Assembly: GCA_036525795.1 (NCBI GenBank)
Contig: DATCZS010000063.1
Span: 1-38,803 of the forward strand
DNA from: DATCZS01 sp036525795
GTDB lineage: Bacteria > Actinomycetota > Acidimicrobiia > Spongiisociales > ZC4RG35
DNA: 38,803 bases
Reading direction: 5' to 3'
Shown: positions 1-8,154 of the stretch, in pieces
Numbering within the stretch: position 1 is the stretch's first letter
How the letters are laid out: every line of letters starts with the position of its first letter
The notes under the pieces: model-generated
What the model saw: only the letters and a program-made list of their open reading frames with translations
Databases searched by the model: none
Told to the model about the DNA's origin: nothing
Made by a program: the position numbers and the translations under genes

Positions 1-1
1 C

Positions 2-37
2 GAGATCTATCTCGAGGCGCATCCCCGCAGCCGCTGA
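2..37 (+). CDS. C-terminal end of an upstream gene (partial)
   Basis: An open frame enters from the left edge and ends at a TGA at 35-37, giving the tail EIYLEAHPRSR. Its stop lies 20 bases before the DksA-like start, so the two could be in one operon. Eleven residues are too few to name the protein. The frame could also be chance. Confidence 0.35.
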   Translation, partial: EIYLEAHPRSR

Positions 38-57
38 GGACGGGACACACCGGGATC

Positions 58-405
58 ATGACGACCATCGACACGACCGCAGCCAAGAATGCCCTTGTGG
101 CGACGCGGGCCAAGCTCGTCCACCAACTGGAGGACATGGGCGCGACCGAGACAGGCGACCTCACCGGTGACGTCCAATACGGGGACGGTTTTGCGGACGC
201 CGCCGCCGCCACCGCGGAACGGACAGAAGTGCTGGGTCTCGTGGACACGCTCAAGACCCAGCTCGACGCTGTCGATGCCGCCCTCGTGCGCATCTCCGAG
301 GGCCAGTACGGAATCTGTGTCCATTGCGGCAAGGAGATCGAAGCCGCCCGGCTGGAGTTCCGTCCCGAGTCGATTTCCTGCGTCGACTGCAAGTCGAAGC
401 GCTGA
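58..405 (+). CDS. DksA/TraR-type C4 zinc-finger protein
   Basis: A 115-residue protein with a helical N-terminal part and a C-terminal four-cysteine zinc finger: C87-x2-C90 (CVHCG) and C108-x2-C111 (CVDCK). This is the layout of the DksA/TraR family, whose characterised members bind the RNA polymerase secondary channel. The residues DGFAD at 43-47 lie where DksA has its coiled-coil tip, but the chain is shorter than E. coli DksA (151 aa), so the activity cannot be inferred. The ATG at 58 gives the expected N-terminus; I see no strong Shine-Dalgarno. The HD-domain gene follows after 4 bases and is probably co-transcribed. The family call is firm; the role as a transcription factor is inference. 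Confidence 0.85.
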   Translation: MTTIDTTAAKNALVATRAKLVHQLEDMGATETGDLTGDVQYGDGFADAAAATAERTEVLGLVDTLKTQLDAVDAALVRISEGQYGICVHCGKEIEAARLEFRPESISCVDCKSKR

Positions 406-409
406 TTCG

Positions 410-889
410 ATGCCCGGCACCTGGCGGCACCTCGCCGCTCGGTTCTTCTCCGTGCTCGGCGCACCGCCTCTGACCGACGACGAGCGCCGGCGCGTCGCAG
501 CGCTGCTCCGTCCCGCCGAGGTGGCCCCGTTCTTCGCCCAACAGGACATGGATCAGCGGCATGCGCTCGAGGCGGCGACCCGTGCGGCCGAGCTCCTTCC
601 CGGGCGGACCGATCTCCAGCGCGCCGCCTTGTTGCATGACATCGGCAAGCGCCACGCCCGGCTCGGGGTGCTCGGTCGGGTGCTTGCCAGTGCGGCGGCG
701 AAGGTGGGCTTGAGGGTGCGGGGCCGATTCAGGGCATACCTCGAACATGGCCCGGCCGCGGCGGACGAGCTGACCGGTTTGGGGGCGGAGCCGGTGGTGG
801 TGGCATTCGCTCGTCACCACCACGGAGCCAGACCCGAGGGGATCCCGGCGAACGACTGGGAAACGCTGAAGCGGGCCGACAACGCGTGA
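410..889 (+). CDS. HD-domain phosphohydrolase-like protein
   Basis: A 159-residue protein starting at the ATG at 410, 4 bases after the DksA-like stop. An HD metal-binding signature is visible in order: H51, the HD pair H76-D77 in LLHDIGK, H113, the histidine cluster 136-138 and D157 near the end (KRADNA). HD proteins are metal-dependent phosphohydrolases, often acting on nucleotides; the substrate here is unknown. The open frame extends much further upstream, but that stretch is the shadow of the DksA-like gene. It is a single compact domain without a fused partner. Confidence 0.8.
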   Translation: MPGTWRHLAARFFSVLGAPPLTDDERRRVAALLRPAEVAPFFAQQDMDQRHALEAATRAAELLPGRTDLQRAALLHDIGKRHARLGVLGRVLASAAAKVGLRVRGRFRAYLEHGPAAADELTGLGAEPVVVAFARHHHGARPEGIPANDWETLKRADNA

Positions 890-971
890 GGAACGCGGCG
901 GCGCACGGGCACAGGGCGGTCGCCGGGTTGCCGGGGTCGGCGGCGGCTTCCGAGTAGCCTGCGCCCGGTTC

Positions 972-1733
972 ATGACGTACCACGTGAAGACGGCCGTGTT
1001 CGAGGGCCCGCTCGACCTCTTGCTCCAGTTGATCTCCCGCCATCAGATCGACGTCACAGCCGTGAGCCTCGCCGATCTCGTCACCGAATACCTGAGTTAC
1101 CTCGAGGCGATGCGTGATCTCGACCTCGAGGTGACGTCGGAATTCCTGTTGATCGCGGCAACGCTCATCCAGCTCAAGATCCGCCAACTCCTCCCCAGCG
1201 GAGACGATGTCGACATAGACGAGGAGCTGGCGCTGATCGAGGAACGCGACCGGCTGCTCTCCCGGCTCCTGATGTGCGTCACGTTCAAAGATGTTGCGGC
1301 CGTGCTCTCAGCCCGGATGCAGTCGACCAATCGGTTCGTTCCGAGAGTGGCGGGGATGGACCAGGTGGTCAGGGTGGCGCCGCCGGACGTGACCCTGCCG
1401 GTCGATACCGAGGGGTTGCGTGCCATCGCCGAGCGGGTGTTCAGCGAGGGTGAGAGGCAGCCGGATCTGGACCACCTCGATCTCGACCTTCCCTCGGTGC
1501 AATCTGCCCTCGACGAGCTGCGTGTGCGAGTCACCCAGGAGGTCGAGACGACGTTCGAGGATCTGGTCTCCCATTGCACCCGCAAGGTCGAGGTCGCCGC
1601 CTACTTCCTGGCGCTGCTCGAGATGGCGAGATGGGGAATCGTCGAGGTCGCTCAAGAGGACTGGTTGTCGGCAATCGAAATCCGGCACCGGCCGGGGGAG
1701 CGTTCCGCCTTCGTGTCGGAATGGTCGATCTGA
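972..1733 (+). CDS. scpA: Segregation and condensation protein A
   Basis: A 253-residue kleisin subunit of the SMC-ScpAB condensin complex. The N-terminus carries the family hallmark FEGPLDLLLQLI at about residues 10-21, followed by the helical SMC-neck-binding region (LVTEYLSYLEAM) and, after a variable middle, a C-terminal winged-helix region (CTRKVEVAAYFLALLEMARWG). The length is normal for the family. ATG at 972 places the hallmark at the usual distance. The stop overlaps the scpB start as TGATG, so the two subunits are translationally coupled. A TAGCCT hexamer at 955-960, 11 bases before the start, may be the -10 element of a very short leader. Confidence 0.96.
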   Translation: MTYHVKTAVFEGPLDLLLQLISRHQIDVTAVSLADLVTEYLSYLEAMRDLDLEVTSEFLLIAATLIQLKIRQLLPSGDDVDIDEELALIEERDRLLSRLLMCVTFKDVAAVLSARMQSTNRFVPRVAGMDQVVRVAPPDVTLPVDTEGLRAIAERVFSEGERQPDLDHLDLDLPSVQSALDELRVRVTQEVETTFEDLVSHCTRKVEVAAYFLALLEMARWGIVEVAQEDWLSAIEIRHRPGERSAFVSEWSI

Positions 1734-2317
1734 TGGAACCTCGCGCGGCGGTCGAGGCGATCCTCTTCGTGACGGAGACGCCGGTCCCCACCGGCGAGCT
1801 GGCCGAGGTGCTCGAGGTTCCGATCGAGACGGTCGAGGCACTGGTGCGGGACCTGGCAGACGAACTGGAGGAGCGGGGGAGCGGCCTGTGCGTGCGACAC
1901 AGTGCGGGAGGATGGAGGCTGTATTCGCGTTCCGAGGCGTTCCCGTACCTCGAGCGCTTCTCCACGACGGCCGGCGCCCGGAGACTTTCCGGGGCGGCGC
2001 TGGAAGTGCTCGCAGTCATCGCCTACCGCCAGCCGGTGTCCCGATCTCAGATCGCCGAGATCCGCGGCGTCGATTCCGACTCGGCGGTGCGCACCCTGGA
2101 GCGACTCGGCCTGGTCGAGGAGGCAGCCCGTCTCTCGAGTCCGGGCAACCCGGCGATCTACCGAACCACTCCGCTGTTTCTCGAGAAGCTGGGCATCGAT
2201 GGGCTGGAGGCGCTTCCCCCTCTGGCGGATCACGTTCCCCCAGCGTCTGTGGTGGAGACCCTCGAGGCGACCTTCCGTGATCCGGCACTCGACGTGGCGG
2301 AGAGCGGCGACGCCTGA
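1733..2317 (+). CDS. scpB: Segregation and condensation protein B
   Basis: A 194-residue ScpB, which forms a dimer of paired winged-helix domains bound to ScpA. Recognisable are the opening EPRAAVEAILFVTETPV, the segment LSGAALEVLAVIAYRQPVSR at the second winged helix, and RTTPLFLEKLGI near the C-terminal part. I chose ATG 1733 because it overlaps the scpA stop (TGATG); an in-frame ATG at 1721 would add four residues inside scpA. rluB starts just after the stop. scpA-scpB-rluB is a conserved actinobacterial order. Confidence 0.95.
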   Translation: MEPRAAVEAILFVTETPVPTGELAEVLEVPIETVEALVRDLADELEERGSGLCVRHSAGGWRLYSRSEAFPYLERFSTTAGARRLSGAALEVLAVIAYRQPVSRSQIAEIRGVDSDSAVRTLERLGLVEEAARLSSPGNPAIYRTTPLFLEKLGIDGLEALPPLADHVPPASVVETLEATFRDPALDVAESGDA

Positions 2318-2318
2318 A

Positions 2319-3038
2319 ATGGGCGTGGACCGGCTTCAGAAGGTCATCAGCCATGCCGGCCTCATGTCCCGGCGGGCGGCAGAGGACCTGATCAGGGCGG
2401 GTCGTATCACCGTCGATGGCACGATCGCCATCCTGGGCGACCGGTGCGATCCCGAGGCGGCCGAGGTGCTCGTCGACGGCCTCCCGATCCCGGTCGCCCC
2501 GGGCAGGGTCACCTACCTGGTGTACAAGCCGCCGGGCGTGGTATCGACCGCGTCCGACCCGCAGGGAAGGCCGACGGTGGTCGAGTTGGTGCCATCCGAC
2601 CCCCGGGTACACCCGGTCGGTCGCCTCGATGCCGACTCCGAAGGCCTCCTGCTGCTGAGCAATGACGGCACGCTGACACATCGACTCACCCATCCCTCCT
2701 ATCAGGTGCCGAAGACCTACGTCGTGCTGGCGGACGGCGTGGTGAGCGACGCAGCCGTGGCCATGCTCCGATCGGGGGTGACACTCGACGATGGGCCGGC
2801 GGCGGCGGTCTCCGCCCGGGTCCTCGACCGCAGTCGGGATCGCACCCTGGTCGAGGTGGTCATGACCGAAGGGCGGAACCGGGAGGTACGGCGCATGTTC
2901 GACGCGATAGGTCATCGCGTGATTCGGCTGGTGAGGACCGCCATCGCCGGCCTCTCCGACCGGACGCTGAAGGCAGGGGAGTGGCGCCTGCTCGAGCCGG
3001 ACGAAGTGCGGTCGCTGTACGCAGCGGCCGGATCGTGA
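2319..3038 (+). CDS. rluB: Ribosomal large-subunit pseudouridine synthase, RsuA/RluB family
   Basis: A 239-residue enzyme. It has an N-terminal S4 RNA-binding domain (LQKVISHAGLMSRRAAEDLIRAGRI, about residues 5-29) followed by the RsuA/RluB/RluE/RluF catalytic domain. The catalytic aspartate is in GRLDADSEGLLLLSNDG, and the family motif GRNREVRRMFDAIGH follows. The usual target in this family branch is a uridine in helix 89/90 of 23S rRNA; that is family knowledge, not shown here. The start lies 1 base after the scpB stop. Confidence 0.92.
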   Translation: MGVDRLQKVISHAGLMSRRAAEDLIRAGRITVDGTIAILGDRCDPEAAEVLVDGLPIPVAPGRVTYLVYKPPGVVSTASDPQGRPTVVELVPSDPRVHPVGRLDADSEGLLLLSNDGTLTHRLTHPSYQVPKTYVVLADGVVSDAAVAMLRSGVTLDDGPAAAVSARVLDRSRDRTLVEVVMTEGRNREVRRMFDAIGHRVIRLVRTAIAGLSDRTLKAGEWRLLEPDEVRSLYAAAGS

Positions 3039-3085
3039 AGGGGCGACGTTCAGAGGCGCGCAACCGCACTACGGTCACGATCGCG

Positions 3086-4351
3086 ATGGACACCGATGTA
3101 CGGCCGATCGACGTTCGCTCCGGACCGGTGGAGGCGCTGGTGCGCCCCCCCGGATCGAAGAGCATCACCAACCGGGCGCTGGTGCTGGCATCGCTGGCCC
3201 GTCCCGGGGCCAGTCGACTCTCCGGCGCCCTCGAAGCAGACGACACCGTGGTGATGCGAAGCGGGTTGCGGGACCTCGGAGTGCTCATCGACGATGTCGA
3301 CGACCCCTGGTTGGTCCTCGGCACCGGCGGTCAGCTGACGGCCCCTGCCCGCCCGATCGACGCCGGGGCCTCGGGCACGACGGCGCGTTTTCTGACTGCC
3401 ATTGCTCCGCTGGCCGACGGTCCCGTGACCGTCGACGGCTCCCGCCGCATGCGCGAACGCCCCATTGGCGAATTGACCGACGCCCTGGCTGTGCTCGGGG
3501 CGGACGTGAGCACGGCGGGAGGATATCCGCCGGTGGTGATCGAGGGGTCCGGGATCCACGGCGGTGCCGTCACGGTGGATGGACGCCGGTCGAGTCAGTT
3601 CGTGTCGGCGCTCTTGATGCTCGCTCCCATGCTGGACGGGCCATCGCAGATCTCACTGGTCGAAGGAGACCTGGTGTCGCGCCCGTATGTGGACGGGACG
3701 GTCCGGATCATGCGGGAGTTCGGAGCCGTCGTGGAGGATCGCCACACCGGCTACGGGGTGGCGCCTTCCGGATACGAGAAGGCCCACATCGAGATCGAGG
3801 CGGACGCATCGGCCGCCGCGTACCCGCTGGTCGCCGCCGCGGTGACGGGGGGTGTCGTGGTGATCACCGGGATTCCGGTCGATTCGATCCAACCGGACCT
3901 GCGGCTCATCGAGGTGCTCGCCGCCATGGGATGTGTCGTGACCCGCGACGCGAACTCGATCCGGCTGATCGGGCCCGATCGGCTCGAACCGGTCGACGTC
4001 GACATGAACGATGCCCCGGATGCAGTGCTCGCTCTGTCGATCGCCTGCCTGTTCGCCCGCGGTCCGAGTCGCATCCGCAACATCGGCAACCTCCGATTGA
4101 AAGAGACCGACCGGCTCGAGGCCTTGCGCACCGAACTGAACCGGGTCGGCGCAGCCGCCTCGATCGAGGGCGACGACCTCGTCATCCGGCCCGGAGGGCT
4201 GCGTCCCGCCCGCATTTCCACCTATGACGATCACCGGATGGCGATGTCCTTCGCCGTGGCCGGCTTGCGGATCCCGGGCATCGAGATCGCCGACCCCGGA
4301 TGCGTTGCCAAGACCTGGCCCGGCTATTTCGACATGCTGGACGCACTGTGA
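3086..4351 (+). CDS. aroA: 3-phosphoshikimate 1-carboxyvinyltransferase (EPSP synthase)
   Basis: A 421-residue enzyme that joins phosphoenolpyruvate to shikimate-3-phosphate in aromatic amino acid synthesis. Visible motifs are PPGSKSITNRALVLASLA near residue 23, GASGTTARFLTAIAPL, SSQFVSALLMLAPM, the shikimate/PEP motif RLKETDRLEALRTEL and the C-terminal DDHRMAMSFAVAGL. The open frame runs about 105 bases further upstream, but ATG 3086 matches the family N-terminus. A TACGGT hexamer lies 10 bases before it. The stop overlaps the cmk start (GTGA), so aroA and cmk are coupled. Confidence 0.95.
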   Translation: MDTDVRPIDVRSGPVEALVRPPGSKSITNRALVLASLARPGASRLSGALEADDTVVMRSGLRDLGVLIDDVDDPWLVLGTGGQLTAPARPIDAGASGTTARFLTAIAPLADGPVTVDGSRRMRERPIGELTDALAVLGADVSTAGGYPPVVIEGSGIHGGAVTVDGRRSSQFVSALLMLAPMLDGPSQISLVEGDLVSRPYVDGTVRIMREFGAVVEDRHTGYGVAPSGYEKAHIEIEADASAAAYPLVAAAVTGGVVVITGIPVDSIQPDLRLIEVLAAMGCVVTRDANSIRLIGPDRLEPVDVDMNDAPDAVLALSIACLFARGPSRIRNIGNLRLKETDRLEALRTELNRVGAAASIEGDDLVIRPGGLRPARISTYDDHRMAMSFAVAGLRIPGIEIADPGCVAKTWPGYFDMLDAL

Positions 4352-5037
4352 ACAGGCTGGTGGTGGCGATCGACGGACCCGCCGGATCCGGCAAGTCGAC
4401 GGTGAGCCGGATTCTGGCGGAACGGCTCGGGGTTCCCCACCTCGATACCGGGGCGTACTACCGGGCCGCGACCCTGGCGGTGCTGCGTGCCGGGATCGAT
4501 GTGTCCGACAGTGAGGCCGTGGTGGCGGTGGCATCGACCGCCCGCGTCGAGCCGATCGACGGGCGGATGACGCTCGACGGTGAGGACGTCGAAGCGGAGA
4601 TTCGAGACCCGGCCACGACGGCGGCCGTCAGCGCGGTGTCCGCCATTCCGGCGGTGCGGGCGGTGATGGTCGACGCACAGCGTTCCTGGGTGGCATCACA
4701 CGGGAACAGGGCGGTGGTGGAGGGCCGTGACATCGGGACGGTGGTCTTCCCCGACGCAGAGGTGAAGGTCTTCCTGACTGCAGATCCCGATGAGCGGGCC
4801 CGCCGGCGGGCAGCCGAGAGAGGAGAGCAGGTCGACCGCCACCTGGAGGCGATTCGTCTGCGCGACACGCACGACTCCTCCCGCGCCGCCTCGCCGCTGC
4901 GTCCTTCCGAGGATGCCGAGATCGTCGACACCACCGGCCAGACGATCGATGAGGTGATCGAGAGGATCGTGGGAATGATCTCCGGGATCGATCAGCCATC
5001 ATCGATCGGCGATCAGCCGGAGGGTCGACTGCCCTAG
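4348..5037 (+). CDS. cmk: Cytidylate kinase
   Basis: A 229-residue kinase that phosphorylates CMP/dCMP. The P-loop is at the N-terminus (IDGPAGSGKSTVSRILAE, about residues 7-24), followed by LDTGAYYRAATLAVLRAG, the NMP-binding region, VVEGRDIGTVVFPDAEVKVFLTA and the arginine-rich lid (DERARRRAAERGE). It starts at GTG 4348 overlapping the aroA stop; extending to an upstream ATG would put about 16 residues inside aroA. Length fits the short bacterial type. It is convergent with ispH across 108 bases in which I see no clear terminator. Confidence 0.95.
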   Translation: MNRLVVAIDGPAGSGKSTVSRILAERLGVPHLDTGAYYRAATLAVLRAGIDVSDSEAVVAVASTARVEPIDGRMTLDGEDVEAEIRDPATTAAVSAVSAIPAVRAVMVDAQRSWVASHGNRAVVEGRDIGTVVFPDAEVKVFLTADPDERARRRAAERGEQVDRHLEAIRLRDTHDSSRAASPLRPSEDAEIVDTTGQTIDEVIERIVGMISGIDQPSSIGDQPEGRLP

Positions 5038-5145
5038 GCGAAGGCGCTGTGGAGATCGAGGCCGGCGAGTCGGGGATCAGGTCTCGCGGCCCGCGCGGGC
5101 GGGAGGCGATCGGAGGGACCCGGGTGGGGACGACGGTGTGGAGCC

Positions 5146-6195
5146 TCAGCCGTCACTGATGAGGGCGAGGGCCTCGGTGGCCGTCCAACTGCGATCGCGC
5201 TCGAGGTACCCGGGATCGGACGAAGGCCTGGCGGTGAGCGACGCTTCGACCAGCGTCTGCAGGGTGCTCACGAAGCTGCGCAGTTGAGGGGGGAGGGGGA
5301 AGTACTCACCCTCCTCGGTGACGGAGAAGAGTTCGAACCCGAGCGCCGGGTTGACCCTGTCGATCACCTCCTGGACCAGATGATCGGGAGCGGACGCACC
5401 CGCCGTCACCCCTACGGTCCCGGCCCCTTCGAGCCAGGCGGGGTCGATCTCGTCCGCAGAGTCGATCCGGTGCGCCGCGGTGCCCCGTTCGTTCGCCACC
5501 CGCACCAGCGCTTTGGTGTTGGACGAGTTGTCCGATCCGACGACGAGGATCACGTCGCACTCCTCGGTCAGGGCGGTGACCGCCGACTGGCGGTTGGTCG
5601 TGGCGTAGCAGAGGTCGCTCTTCCTGGCGGTGTGCACTTCGGGATACAGGTCTCCGGCCCGGTCCAGAACCGATTGCCATTCGTGGACTCCCAGGGTGGT
5701 CTGGGCGAGCAGCGCCACCTTTTCGTCGTCTCGCGGACGGAAATGGTCGAGCGACCACTCGGGCTCGACCAGGGTGATCGATTCGGGCGCCTCGGCGATG
5801 GTGCCCACCGCCTCATCGTGGCCTTCATGCCCGACGTAGATGATGTCGTAGCCCTGACGGGCCATCTTCTTCACTTCGTGGTGCACCTTGGTCACCAGCG
5901 GGCAGACGGCATCCACCACCACCGCCGCCCGCGAGGCGGCTCCCGCCACCACCTCGGGCGCCGACCCGTGGGCCGAGAGCATGACGGGTGCGCCTTCGGG
6001 TACCTCGGCAATGTCGTTCACGAACACGACGCCGACCTTCTCGAAGGCCCCGACGACCCACTCGTTGTGGACGATCTCGTGATAGCAGTACACGGGCCCG
6101 TCGAAGATCCGCGTCATCCACGTCAGCGCCTTGATCGCCATTTCGACTCCGGCACAGAACCCGCGTGGTTCGGCCAACAACACCCGCTCGACCAT
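5146..6195 (-). CDS. ispH: 4-hydroxy-3-methylbut-2-enyl diphosphate reductase
   Basis: A 349-residue iron-sulfur enzyme that makes IPP and DMAPP in the last step of the methylerythritol phosphate pathway. The three cluster cysteines are present: C14 (PRGFCAGV), C98 (VCPLVTKVHHE) and C196 (DLCYATTNRQ). Substrate-binding histidines H43, H76 and H126 (GHEGHDEA) and the SDNSSNT motif are also present. The open frame continues far upstream, but that is the shadow of der; ATG 6195 gives the canonical MVERVLLAEPRGFCAG. A tail of about 40 residues after the catalytic core is longer than in E. coli. It is transcribed divergently from der. Confidence 0.95.
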   Translation of the reverse strand: MVERVLLAEPRGFCAGVEMAIKALTWMTRIFDGPVYCYHEIVHNEWVVGAFEKVGVVFVNDIAEVPEGAPVMLSAHGSAPEVVAGAASRAAVVVDAVCPLVTKVHHEVKKMARQGYDIIYVGHEGHDEAVGTIAEAPESITLVEPEWSLDHFRPRDDEKVALLAQTTLGVHEWQSVLDRAGDLYPEVHTARKSDLCYATTNRQSAVTALTEECDVILVVGSDNSSNTKALVRVANERGTAAHRIDSADEIDPAWLEGAGTVGVTAGASAPDHLVQEVIDRVNPALGFELFSVTEEGEYFPLPPQLRSFVSTLQTLVEASLTARPSSDPGYLERDRSWTATEALALISDG

Positions 6196-6202
6196 GCGGG
6201 GC

Positions 6203-6208
6203 AGGATA
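6203..6208 (-). promoter_or_regulatory. -10 element of ispH (leaderless geometry)
   Basis: TATCCT on the minus strand ends 7 bases before the ispH ATG. Initiation 6-8 bases downstream of it would begin the mRNA at the start codon. Confidence 0.55.
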
Positions 6209-6297
6209 GGGAGATCGCTCCTGGTACCTGCCATCGGACGGTGGACGCCACGCGATCGGGCGGCGTGTGGTTTCGCCGCACCTACTCTCTTGTGTGA

Positions 6298-7617
6298 ATG
6301 TCCCGTCTTCCGATTGTCGTGGTGGTGGGCCGACCGAACGTCGGCAAGTCGACCCTGGTCAACCGCATCGTGGGCGGACGGCCGGCGGTCACAGAGGAGA
6401 TGCCCGGGGTGACCCGGGACCGGCGGGAGTTTCACGCCGACTGGGTGGGAAGGCGGTTCATCCTGGTCGACACCGGTGGGTGGGAGCTCAACCCGGGTGC
6501 GCCGCTCAGCTCCGAGATCCGCCAGCAGGCGGAAGCGGCGGTGGCGGTGGCGGACGCAATCATCTTCGTCACCGACGCGACGACGGGCGTCAACGACGAC
6601 GATGCCGGGGTGGTGAAGCTGCTGCGGGGTGCCGAGGTGCCGGTGGTGTTCGCCGCCAACAAGGTCGACGCCGCCGGCAGGACCGTGCTGGCCGACGAGC
6701 TGTGGGGCGTGGGGCTGGGAGAGCCGATGCCGGTTTCGGCGTTTCATGGCAGAGGGATGGGTGACCTGCTGGATCGGTTGGTGTCGGTGCTCCCGGAGGT
6801 GGCGGATGAGGCCGAAGGATCGGCACTGCCCCGGCTGGCGATCATCGGACGTCCGAACGTGGGGAAGTCGACGCTTCTGAACCATCTGCTTGGCGAGGAG
6901 CGGGTGATCGTGTCAGACCGCCCGGGTACGACCCGGGATCCGATCGATGCGGTGGTCGACATCGGCGGACGGGAGTTCATCGTCACCGACACCGCCGGCA
7001 TCCGCCGCAAGCCACAGATCACCGAAGACGCCGACTTCTACGCGGTGCTGCGTGCGCGGGAAGCACTCGCGGCGGCGGACGTGGCCTTGCTCCTGGTCGA
7101 CGCCATGGACGGTGTCACGCACCAGGATCAGCGGATCGCGGCGGAAGTCGTGGAGGCAGGAGTCTCGCTGGTCGTCGTGTTGAACAAGTGGGACCGCATG
7201 GACGACGAGCACCGGATGCTCATGGAGCGGTCGCTGGAGCAGCGTTTCGGTTTCGTCGGTTGGGCACCGCTGATCCGCATCAGCGCGCTCACCGGTGCTC
7301 GAACGAAGCGACTGGCCGCTGCGATCGAGACGGCACTGGAATCGCGGGAGCAGCGAATCGGTACGGGGACGCTGAACCGCCTGGTCCGGGAGTGGACGGG
7401 GGCCCACCCACCTCCGGTGCGCAAGGGCCGCCGGCCCCGCATCCAGTATGCGGTGCAGGCGGGAACCGGACCGCCGACCTTCATCGTCTTCGTCTCGGGT
7501 GGGGAGTTGGGTGACGACTATCTGCGTTTTCTGGAGGGGAGGATCCGCGACTCGGTGGATCTCACCGGGACCCCCGTCCGCATCATCGCCCGCGGCAAAC
7601 CGAGGCGGGGGAGATGA
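6298..7617 (+). CDS. der: Ribosome-biogenesis GTPase Der (EngA)
   Basis: A 439-residue protein with two tandem GTPase domains and a C-terminal KH-like domain, the layout unique to Der, which acts in 50S subunit assembly. Domain 1 has GRPNVGKSTLVNRI near residue 11, DTGG and NKVD; domain 2 has GRPNVGKSTLLNHLLG near residue 183, DTAGIRRK and NKWD. The C-terminal KGRRPRIQYAVQAGTGPPTFIVFV is the KH-like part. TACTCT at 6283-6288 ends 9 bases before the ATG and would give a two- or three-base leader. The stop overlaps the next small gene (ATGA). Confidence 0.96.
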   Translation: MSRLPIVVVVGRPNVGKSTLVNRIVGGRPAVTEEMPGVTRDRREFHADWVGRRFILVDTGGWELNPGAPLSSEIRQQAEAAVAVADAIIFVTDATTGVNDDDAGVVKLLRGAEVPVVFAANKVDAAGRTVLADELWGVGLGEPMPVSAFHGRGMGDLLDRLVSVLPEVADEAEGSALPRLAIIGRPNVGKSTLLNHLLGEERVIVSDRPGTTRDPIDAVVDIGGREFIVTDTAGIRRKPQITEDADFYAVLRAREALAAADVALLLVDAMDGVTHQDQRIAAEVVEAGVSLVVVLNKWDRMDDEHRMLMERSLEQRFGFVGWAPLIRISALTGARTKRLAAAIETALESREQRIGTGTLNRLVREWTGAHPPPVRKGRRPRIQYAVQAGTGPPTFIVFVSGGELGDDYLRFLEGRIRDSVDLTGTPVRIIARGKPRRGR

Positions 7618-7769
7618 CCGGGCCGACGCCCTACCTGCCGGAAGAGGACAGCCCTCCCCGAGAGCCCACCCCGTGGGGTTTCCGCATCACACTGGTGCTG
7701 GTCGGCGTGTATCTGCTCTATCGGTTGGGTCAGGGAATGGTCTGGGCGTGGGACGCCCTCCTCGGCTAG
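7614..7769 (+). CDS. Small membrane protein coupled to der
   Basis: A 51-residue frame that starts at ATG 7614, overlapping the der stop as ATGA, and ends at TAG 7767-7769. It has an acidic, proline-rich N-terminus (PYLPEEDSPPREPTPW) followed by one hydrophobic stretch (FRITLVLVGVYLLYRLGQGMVW, roughly residues 23-44), so it should be a single-pass membrane protein. I do not recognise a family. The overlap, sensible composition and membrane segment argue for a real gene. Function is unknown. Confidence 0.65.
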   Translation: MTGPTPYLPEEDSPPREPTPWGFRITLVLVGVYLLYRLGQGMVWAWDALLG

Positions 7770-7828
7770 GACCCGGCCGGCGGCGATCGGCGATCCGTCG
7801 TGACGAGTGGGCCGAGTGCCGGAGCGGC

Positions 7829-7834
7829 TAGGCT
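7829..7834 (+). promoter_or_regulatory. Candidate -10 element of tRNA-Pro
   Basis: TAGGCT ends 12 bases before the mature tRNA 5' end. No clear -35 is visible. Confidence 0.4.
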
Positions 7835-7846
7835 GGTGCCACCTCA

Positions 7847-7920
7847 CGGGCTGTGGCGCAGCTTGGTAGCGCGCTTGACTGGGGGTCAAGAGGTCGGGAG
7901 TTCAAGTCTCCCCAGCCCGA
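7847..7920 (+). tRNA. tRNA-Pro (anticodon GGG)
   Basis: A complete 74-base cloverleaf. The 7-bp acceptor pairs CGGGCTG with CAGCCCG, followed by discriminator A at 7920. The D stem is GCGC/GCGC, the anticodon stem is CTTGA/TCAAG around loop CTGGGGG (anticodon GGG), and the T stem is GGGAG/CTCCC with loop TTCAAGT. The 3' CCA is not encoded (CGA follows). GGG reads CCC/CCU proline codons. Confidence 0.97.
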
Positions 7921-7925
7921 CGACA

Positions 7926-7951
7926 GAAACCCCCGCTGCGGCGGGGGTTTC
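7926..7951 (+). terminator. Hairpin terminator after tRNA-Pro
   Basis: A perfect 11-bp stem (GAAACCCCCGC with GCGGGGGTTTC) and a TGCG loop, starting 6 bases after the tRNA. There is no long T-tract; the stem itself ends in TTT. Confidence 0.75.
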
Positions 7952-8154
7952 GTGCATCTCGGGTGGGAGGGGGATCCGCCCGCTCCGCCCCGATCGTCTT
8001 CCGACGGCCGCTCTGGCGCAGGGGTATCCGATCTCACGAGGTTCTGCGGGATGTGTGCGCCGGTCCGCCAGACACGCACGAATCGGTCTAGTCTCGGGCC
8101 GGGCGCACGACAGAGCTGCGTTGGGGCGAGACAGGGCAAGAGGGCTTGGGACGG

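Noticed and set aside
5038..5145. G+C-rich palindrome GCCCGCGCGGGC (5089-5100) as a cmk/ispH terminator
   Set aside because: No loop space and no T-tract; too weak to call.
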